Shown here: piece by piece, positions 56,540 through 64,000 of the stretch
How positions within the stretch are numbered: the first letter of the stretch is position 1
How the letters are laid out: each line of letters opens with the position of its first letter
Assembly (NCBI GenBank): GCA_963678675.1
Contig: OY783196.1
Coordinates: 20,934,827 to 20,998,826, forward strand
Direction: 5' to 3'
Length of the DNA: 64,000 nucleotides
From: Xiphydria camelus
Taxonomy: Eukaryota; Arthropoda; Insecta; Hymenoptera; Xiphydriidae
Notes under the pieces: model-generated
Database searches by the model: none
Told to the model about the DNA's origin: nothing
Seen by the model: only the letters and a program-made list of their open reading frames with translations
Position numbers and translations under genes: made by a program

Positions 56540-57143
56540 CACGGAAAAAAAGATTAGTAAAAAATCATAGGAAAACCCATGAATTTTTGCAGTTATTCGA
56601 GTAACAGGACTCTTTGAGGTGAAACATTGAAATTTTTAATAGACCACAACATACTTTTTACAGTTTGTATTAGTGCAAGCATCGTTTATACGCCCAGTGA
56701 AACAATTGCTAGTGTCTAAAAAATGCTTCTTGAATCAAGAACATATGATTTAAAAAATGTTTAAGAATACAGATTCTTGATCGGAGAATACATATTCTTG
56801 ATTGAAGAATACCGCCGTGGGAACAAGAAATTCCTTCTGCGCAAAAAGAAATAATTACACGAGCCTGTCAAAATATCTTCTTACACGAAGAAAACCATGG
56901 CCTGATTCTAAAAATTATATCATGTCTTTGATCGAAGAAAATATTTTTTGGCACCAGCAATTATTTCTCTCAGTGTACGGTCAGTTTTACCAATCGTCCG
57001 TTAATATGTGCCGAGTGTTTATGAGTTTACACCGATACAAGCTGTCGAAAGTATGCTGTGTCTATTAAACAATGCAATGTTTCACCTCGAGGAGCCCTGT
57101 TACCGAGATTCACTGTAAAAATGAATAATCCTTTTTCTCCGTG
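56540..57143. mobile_element. Family 6 MITE, interrupted by a nested MITE
   Basis: The left end CACGGAAAAAAAGATTAGTA follows TA at 56538-56539 and the right end GAATAATCCTTTTTCTCCGTG precedes TA at 57144-57145. Arms share blocks such as CGAGTAACAGGACTCTTTGA and its counterpart CGAGGAGCCCTGTTACCGAG. Positions 56689-56977 are a family 5 insertion with its TA. Without the insert it is about 317 bp. A reduced relative is at 2176-2336. Confidence 0.83.
56691..56975. mobile_element. Nested family 5 MITE, uninterrupted copy
   Basis: It starts CGCCCAGTGAAACAATTGCT after TA (56689-56690) and ends CAGCAATTATTTCTCTCAGTG before TA (56976-56977). It aligns with 9666-10210 minus its insert, and so provides the empty site for the family 4 insertion there. 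Confidence 0.83.
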
Positions 57144-57145
57144 TA

Positions 57146-57585
57146 GATTTCATATACCGGGAATAAAAATCTCTCGCCAGAGAAACAATCGTGAAGACGC
57201 GAAGTATTCGATACGGTCTAGCCCTCTCGAAACAAATCGACAGCGCGATACACATTCGCTCCTCGTGGAGCGCGGTCTCAACGTTGACAGCTAACCCCCG
57301 TTTAACCGCGACCATTTCAAGAGGGACGTACGTCACGAGCAGACCTATGTCGAACACTCGACTTCGTCGCCCCTCGCCCCTGTATTGCAGCAGGCTGTAG
57401 CGGAATACCGCGGGAAATCGAGCGCCTCGAACGCGAGTCACGCGTATACGGCGAGAAAATCCACCCGAATGAAAAGGAAATGAAACAGACTCGGTACAAC
57501 AATGCGACGGCAACTCGAAGCCTGGTCCAGCATCGAGAATACATCATCGAACGTGTTTCGTAGGGAAACAACCCGCGAGTCGAAA
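57146..57585. other. Non-coding stretch
   Basis: Overlapping frames on both strands without domains (for example 57100-57513 minus). Confidence 0.4.
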
Positions 57586-57786
57586 TTTTACCCCTACTTT
57601 GATGCTCCTGACACTCTATTCGACCTACTATTGGCCTACTCAGCCTATGAGCTCCTATTTTAAGCCTAAAGTTGGTGAAATGTTCACTGACGGATTACTT
57701 TAGGCTCAACACAGGGTTTCAATGCAATGAAAAATCGACCTACTGTTAGCCTAAACGAGTATCTAGGTCTAAAATTTTGACCAGGG
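57586..57786. repeat. Possible decayed inverted-repeat element
   Basis: GTCGAAATTTTACCCCTA at the left resembles the complement of TAGGTCTAAAATTTTGACC at the right, and GGCCTA/AGCCTA units recur about eight times inside. The terminal match is short and degenerate, so this is tentative. Confidence 0.35.
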
Positions 57787-60183
57787 ATGCGTCCATGTCA
57801 AGAATCGCGGAAAGACTCACCCCCGCAAGTCGGAAGTCCTCTTTCCCAGCTCCAGCTTGAAGACCCACGGCGTACGAGCGTTGCGAGAAATTTTGGCGCC
57901 GCGATCACCCGAACCCGAAGCGCGTGGCGCGACACGATAAATCGACGCGCTCTCTCCAGAGATTCGCCCCGTCGGATATCGCGGCACTCTTTTCGCGGAA
58001 AATTTCTTTCGGCTTTCCGACGCGACACTGCGGTGCAACGCCCGGTCCTACCTGCCGCGAAGGTGGCGCGAAAGGGGTGGTTCGGGGAAGCGTGACGGCT
58101 TACCGGACGCGGGGATGTGTCCGATCGCGGAGAGAGTACGTGATAAGTGGCGACGAAGTGTCATGAAAGAAGAGGTCTAAGTTTAGAGAAGAGGGAGCGA
58201 GCGAGGGAGAAGGAAAGGAGAGGACGACGGCGTGGAAAAAAAGAAAAGTATGATAAATACAATACGCGGTGCGTACGGCGCGAGACGATCGACGACGCGA
58301 CGGTCGTAGGGGAGGGCGACGGTGTGGCGCGGGGAAAGGGAAAGGTGTGATTTCGTGCCAAAACTATCGTAGCCAATAGGCGCGACTCTACAAATCGAGA
58401 TCGCCCTCGACCAACTGGGACCACGCGTTTTAATAGCCTTCGCCGGTGCGCCGCTCTTAAACGCTTCATCGGGAGTTTAAATTCGTACGTTTTTAACTTC
58501 TATGTTTAGACTACAGCCGGCGACCAAGGGTAGATCGGCATGAGCGACTGAATTGGCGATTCTCTCGTATCGCGTCGCGACGACTCGATCTTCGCTTCGT
58601 TGCCGAAGAGGATTCGCGATTCGCGCGGGTAGAGCTCGAGACGAGAATTTCAGTAGTACAGGAACCGTTACGCGTCAGACCTTGGCGACGCGTCTTCGGG
58701 AAGCTGAATCAAACTTTGCGAAATATTACGAGAGAAAAGAGAGAGAGACTGGTTCTCTTCTTAAGATCAATTTATATTTATCGTGCGTCAGGAGCAATTT
58801 TTTATCCCAATCAAGGGGTGCCATCAATTGATCCAAGAAATACGAGGGTACTTAGTCCCAGTTATGTATAGCTGTGATAATTATAACAGAGTGAGAAAAA
58901 ATGTGGGAAGGAGGGCGAAAAGAAATGAATGTTAAAAGGAACGAGGGTAGTTCGACGTACTAAATTTATCGGCTTTGGGTGGTGTATACGTGACCGGGGT
59001 GCGGACAATGCGGGCATTGGCGTAACGCTTGGTCGAGATGCAGTTGTACTACGCATATGGTTGTACTTATAGATACATTATTCCCCCCCCCCCCCCCCCA
59101 AGATAGAAACTGAAGTTATAAATATATAGATTGCAGGTTACACCACGTGGGTGCTTTATGTAGCAGGTATGCGTACTTCGGAATCACGAACAACCAGTAA
59201 AAATGCTAAAGCCGATATTGTCTGAGATATGTAGGAATTTCAACGAGGAACCGATAGACCACAGCTTGCGGTGCATTTTCCCGGTGAGAAACGGCGTACC
59301 GGTTTTTACCGTCTTTTTTTTCCATCGTTCCTCGATGAGCTAATACTTTTTTTGTTATTATACCCCTTAGTTATTAGTCCCTTGAGTTTATTCACCGTGG
59401 ATAAGTTTATAAAATTATTTTTGATAAAATTACAATCGAAGGCTTTGAAGAAAAGAATTATAATAGTTCTCTTTGGTACCAAAGTTTTTATCGAGATGCG
59501 TGAAGCATTTTCAATGAACCTCGTACCGCCTCGATTTAAAAAATTGAACTATCCGACGGATAATGGTAAAGCACGATTGTTGAATCAGCACGAACGACTC
59601 CCGCGAGATTTATTCTAATACAACCGAAGAGCTGCAGTGAATAATGACGTTATACGATATAAGAAGTCGAGGGAGTTGGCTGTCGCGAACGGCTTAAAGC
59701 TGGATAACTGCATCGTAATCTCCAATCCAAGGTTCCCCGGGGAAATACTCTCACTACTCGGAGTATTACACGAAACGTGAGAAATTGCATTTTAAAGAGC
59801 GACCGTCCGACGGCCCCGTTCTGGGTATTTTCTTCTGGATAATAATTGCCGCTAGTTCCACTTATCGCGCGAAGTAACATTGCAGTTTATGAATTATTTA
59901 CATAATTTCCAACGTTGAGAGCTAATTTTTTTATGGGTAAATTCGTTCTAAGTTCTGTCTAAAAACAGAATATTCGAATACACACGCGTCAGCGATCGAG
60001 ACGGAATTGAATCATGACCCAATGATTAGCGTTATTTTACTAATATAAAGGCAAAGGAAACGCGGCGAGTGCCGAGAAAACGAGAAGACGTTTTCGAGGA
60101 ATTTTGAAAATAGAGTTTGATTTATGTAATATAAATACAGAGCAATGTGTAAAATCACATGGTAGATTCGCTTTGGTGACATT
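57787..60183. other. Non-coding stretch with a CpG island at 57.8-58.7 kb
   Basis: Positions 57790-58720 are CpG-rich and stop-poor on both strands with no domain. A run of 17 C lies at 59083-59099. The 115-codon frame at 59271-59618 has no recognisable domain. The island could be a promoter region, but no exon is evident. Confidence 0.4.
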
Positions 60184-60892
60184 TCATTCCCTATTCCCTG
60201 TGTTCCTTTCAATGTGATACATCGAGAAAATTGAAAAATAATTTTCCTGCTTCAAATAGTGTCGACTTTCTGGGGTCATTTTCGAGACTGGAACCCAGCT
60301 CTCATCTCCAGTCACCAAATCGTGACTCTTTCCGGTATGGGCGCAAGAGAAAAGATCGACAGATGGACACACCCGCTGTTCGGGTGGCTTCTGTTAACAC
60401 GTGAGGTATCCATCGTGTGAGAACTTTCTGGTATTCAAGCGAGTGCAGATGGTTCTCGATTGTTGTATGACTGCACGTGAATTTCGTAGCAAACTCACGT
60501 GTGGTGGCGTTTGGATTCAGTTGCAGCTCGTTACGCAGGACGTCGTTGTCGAGCTCGGACGGTCGGCTCTGACCGCTCTTACTGATTAGATTCATATCTC
60601 TCCGGTAGCAAAGCGCTTGTACCGACGACTGACTGTTGCATGACTGGTGGTATCCGGACCAAACGCGTCGTTGATGTTCTTGGCCGCTTGGCGTGCACTG
60701 GTGTTCTTTCTGAACTCGTACAAGATGACCACTCGAATTGTCATTGACTCTCGCGCGCTTATATGTATATTATTCTGGCTATACCTCCTAGAATGTTCTA
60801 TAACATTTTAGTATAGAAACTTCCAAAAGCCGTTAAAAAAAAAGAAGCCATCTACATGTTAAAGGTGTCTCATTAAATTCTTGCCGACCCAA
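60184..60892 (-). pseudogene. Broken mariner transposon with transposase remnants
   Basis: On the minus strand the element starts at 60892, beside TA (60893-60894), with the terminal repeat GGGTCGGCAAGAATTTAATG. The transposase begins with ATG at 60744: MTIRVVILYEFRKNTSARQA, then a helix-turn-helix-like HATVSRRYKRF, ending at a stop near 60592. After a frameshift the next piece carries SRPSELDND, TTREFATKFTCSHTTIENHL and SLEYQKVLTRWIPHVL, the second part of the paired DNA-binding domain of mariner transposases. A second frameshift is needed to reach LVTGDESWV, the motif of the first catalytic aspartate. Beyond that the sequence departs from mariner; the second and third catalytic residues and the 3' terminal repeat are missing. 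At about 700 bp against the usual 1.3 kb, it is inactive. Confidence 0.88.
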
Positions 60893-63766
60893 TAATAGAG
60901 TAATCGAGTTTCTCCGTTTCTCACCGAGGTTTAAGCTCCTACTGCAGAAGGGAGAGTGAATCAAATAGACCGCTGCAATATCACCACGTAATAACGTAGC
61001 TACGAATAATGTTTTTGCTTCGTTATCGGACGAACTTTATTGAAGCGGAAATTAGAAACTCGTATGCACGTCCAAAACGCATGCATTTATAAAGTTATCT
61101 CAAGTCAGTAATACAATTATCTTCATCTACGCGCGTCCTGCGCCAGTGCTCGTTAAATTGAAATACGCGCGAAGGTGGGTTGTCAAGTACCTACGAAACT
61201 TTCGGGATCAATAGCTGTACCTATACAAGGATATAATTTGCAATGAACAGCTCGGAACGAAATTCCTGTCATTCATATTTCAATAAATACGTTTAAAGTC
61301 GGGTGTACTAGAGAGATAATTATTGAATTCTGATTAAACGTTTGCAGGCGTTAAAAAATTGATACATAAGCATTGTAAGAAATAACGTCAAATAATTTCA
61401 TTCTAAATTTCGTCCCTTAATAATTCTGTAGCATTTTCCCCTGTGAGAGGAACACCAGTGACTAAAGTTAACAAGGAAATAAATTCAACCCCTCTGCCCT
61501 GACCCTCCTCCTCACAGTACAGTCCTACCTAGCTTATTGCCCAATCATGTATGTCTGTATATATGTATATGTACGAATGCGCCGTGCGACATGATACGTA
61601 TACCACGTTCCAAGCTAGCGTTTAAAATTGCAGTCGTTAAGCATCACCGAAGTTCAGTTTATCATCGGCTTATTTATAACTTGTCGGCTTGAGTAATTAG
61701 GCTTTTTAATAAATATTTACGTCATCAGACTCTTTTCATTTTAAGTATAGCTTTTAATCGCTATAAAAAAAAAAGGGAAAGAAAAAATTATAGGAAAGAG
61801 AAGCGGAAAAAAGGAATAGAAGACGAAAGCTGCAAGGAAGAAGAAGAATACCGAATCAAAACTGGAAAACAATATACGATACTTGAACCTCCCTCTCGAA
61901 TTATCTCAAACAAGATGATGTTTTCAAAAAATCTTGATCGAAACGTTCGTCAGTCTTTTAATAGATGCAATCGACTGCACTTATTGGTGCGTACTGGTGC
62001 GACTACAGTTTCCCGAGGTAACACTTCGTATTAGTTCGTTCAGATTCTACTAAGAATTGTATTCTTGACTGTGTTAGTGACTGAACTTTATAAAAAATAT
62101 CCCCTAAATCCCCCCGCGATATTCCCAAGTGCACGCGAGCACACGAAGTCCTCAATGGCACAATAACGCGTGCACAAACACTCGACGTCCATCATCGAGA
62201 TTTCATTTAGCGAGGCATTAAATCTCGAGGCGCAACGTGGTTAGCATGCCACGACCCGGCGCTCGCTGTTGCCGAGAATTCTCTCAATATAACCGCCAGA
62301 AAAATGTCTTATAAATTTCCGGGATTACCCTGCGCTGGTAAATGTCGCCCCTCTCCCCGAAGTCGAGTTAGGCGTATATTACGAATGCCTGAATACACAC
62401 ATATATACGCGTATGAATACAAGTACACCCGCGCGTTTCGGTATATCGCGACGCGTACATGCAGAAACTAGGGTAGCCGCGAACCCCGCATGCTCTCGGG
62501 CAACTCGCGCGGAAAGAATCCGCGCGCGCGTTATCGAGAAAAATATTTCCCACTCCTTGTATACACGCGCGGGAAATATATTCGCACGAATGCACGCGCG
62601 GGACTGTTTCGTGAGAAATGGACGCAATTTCGCCTCCCCGCGCGTCGGCGAGTCGCAAAAACGCGCGCGTTGCGACCACCGAGCCGCGAGCGGCACCCGA
62701 AGAGGCCGAAATCGACCGGGGCCTCGAAAGAGGGGTACGTCACTCGAAACCGGTCTCCTCCTCCGCTACCCCGATCGTTGATGAGTTCTAAAACCGGGAG
62801 AGTCGGACGGCCCGGTTTAACCCCTCGAAGAAAATTAATTTTCCACGAAACTAGCCGCTGGTGCTATACGAGGCTTTAATATTACCGCCGCGCTGTATTA
62901 CGTGTATATAGGGTGGTTCGAAACCGTTTTCATTCCTTTTTCGTGGGAAAGTTTCTCGTGAAGAATTAACAAATATATTTTTTTTTCGTTTGATACTTTT
63001 CTACGGGTATTACTGATCGAATTATTCATGACTATGGAATTGTCGAACCGAAAGGCAGCTTCTGTCGATTCTCTGTCAGTGTTCAATAATAATTTCAAGA
63101 CAGTTCCGAATCATCTATGTAGCTATCCATACATATGTATATGACATTTCCCCCTTTGCATGCAATTTCGGCCTGTACCGCGACGAGCTACCTAATGGAA
63201 ACCGCTTAATTATCCGCACAACGCTCGGCATGACGTGTGTTCGAAGTGGAAGCAGTTTCAAGTTCATCATTAAATCAGCGATCGATATTAATTCAATGGC
63301 AATTGATCGATGCTCTACGTTCTAGGTTTGTCAATTAACGGAATTGGCTGTTAATGAATTTTGGTCTGTATACATATACATGTATCTATATTCTATTAAT
63401 TTTGCTATATCTCATGGGAAATTCATTTCTGCGCTAGGGATTCACGTGAATTAATCAACAAAAAGTTAATATAGGCTCGACGCGGAGTGTTGCCGATCGG
63501 AGGCCAATCGATTCGAACCGAAATGTATCGATGTACGGGGTGACCTAAATTCCTCTTTCGAATTCGAGATCGACCAGCCTCGGAACTATTGATGCATCGA
63601 CTTATCAGTGATAGGTATATACACGCTGTACCATGCAAGCCACTGATTGCAAGACAGCATGTTTGGTTGCCCGAGAGATCAGAGGGGCAACGATGCGCGG
63701 CAATCCTATCTCTCGGTTATTGGAATTGCCGCACCGTCTGGAATCCGCTGGAAACTAAATACACAG
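60893..63766. other. Non-coding stretch, purine-rich and CpG-rich blocks
   Basis: A purine-rich run lies at about 61766-61850. Positions 62400-62820 are rich in CGCG, with open frames of 100-129 codons on both strands and no domain. At about 62907 TATAGGGTGGTTCGAAACC resembles a transposon end, but no partner was found. Confidence 0.4.
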
Positions 63767-63866
63767 CGTTGAGAAAATATTTCGTCGCCTTAGAGCAGAA
63801 TTATACCAAGTCACATTTGTAAATGTTTGACTTCGTATACTTCTGCTCTAAGGCGACGATTTATTT
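63767..63866. repeat. Near-perfect 100-nt hairpin
   Basis: Arms CGTCGCCTTAGAGCAGAA (63783-63800) and TTCTGCTCTAAGGCGACG (63841-63858) pair perfectly. The inner part continues to pair (TATACCAAGTCA with TGTTTGACTTCGTATA) around CATTTGTAAATG, and the outer part extends weakly (AAATATTT with ATTTATTT). It may be a small MITE; the size and pairing also fit a microRNA-type precursor. No TA or TTAA duplication is obvious. Confidence 0.65.
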
Positions 63867-64000
63867 CAAATATCAAAGGAGCGTCAAAATCTTAATGTGT
63901 GTATCATCGATTTCTGTTATGAACTTTACAGTTAAAGTATAATTTCATAAATTTAAGGCGTATTTGTTTATTATCGTGTCTGACAATTGAGGAAATTTTA

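Noticed and set aside
62368..62879. Cluster of 100-129-codon frames
   Set aside because: Five or more frames are open together on both strands in CGCG-rich sequence, which is expected from lack of stops.
62905..62960. Transposon end TATAGGGTGGTTCGAAACC
   Set aside because: A single occurrence without an inverted partner or flanking duplication.

Overview
The window looks like non-coding nuclear DNA from an insect, most likely a hymenopteran (ant or wasp). This rests on moderate GC content without visible CpG depletion, several CpG-rich islands, and many short inverted-repeat DNA transposons of arthropod type that insert at TA. The organism call is inference. I found no protein-coding gene I would defend. 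The longest open frames (20.8-21.5 kb, 33.2-33.9 kb, 35.2-35.9 kb, 53.9-54.5 kb) have no recognisable domain, and most overlap equally long frames on the other strand in GC-rich or simple-sequence DNA. The window is probably intergenic, or the inside of very large introns.

What it does contain is a dense set of mobile-element remnants. At least eight families of short (about 160-600 bp) inverted-repeat elements lie between TA dinucleotides. Most of these share the outermost bases CACTGAGAAA (or close variants such as CACAGAGAAA and CACGGAAAAA) but differ completely further in, as expected if one Tc1/mariner-type transposase moves several unrelated families. Members lie at 2.2, 3.2, 6.2, 6.4, 9.7, 9.9, 11.1, 13.5, 20.4, 23.4, 29.1, 29.7, 43.9, 49.0, 51.1, 51.2, 54.8, 56.5 and 56.7 kb. 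Three nested insertions can be read directly (9.7-10.2, 51.1-51.4 and 56.5-57.1 kb). In the first, a second copy of the host element elsewhere in the window supplies the empty site and shows a TA target.

Other element types: a broken mariner transposase with its 5' terminal repeat (60.2-60.9 kb); an 877-bp element with terminal repeats of about 350 bp that keeps an intact C-terminal piece of a Tc1/mariner-like transposase (32.3-33.2 kb); a pogo/Tigger-like element (22.4-22.8 kb); three TTAA-flanked piggyBac-like miniatures (24.9, 43.1, 53.5 kb); a near-perfect snap-back element with TAA duplications (49.8 kb); an 883-bp element with repeated GGTCC subterminal motifs (44.6-45.4 kb); and a 370-bp repeat present twice in opposite orientation (30.0 and 38.5-39.05 kb), one copy split by another inverted-repeat element.

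The most unusual feature is at 36.22-36.92 kb. Two arms of about 100 bp, inverted to each other, enclose a GC-rich core with a TATA-like box and, just downstream, a sequence that folds as a hammerhead self-cleaving ribozyme (36653-36722). All three stems and most of the catalytic core are in place, but the conserved G of the GAAA core strand is A, so this copy is probably inactive. Hammerheads in animal genomes are known from Penelope-like elements, retrozymes and some satellites; the host element here is not one I recognise.
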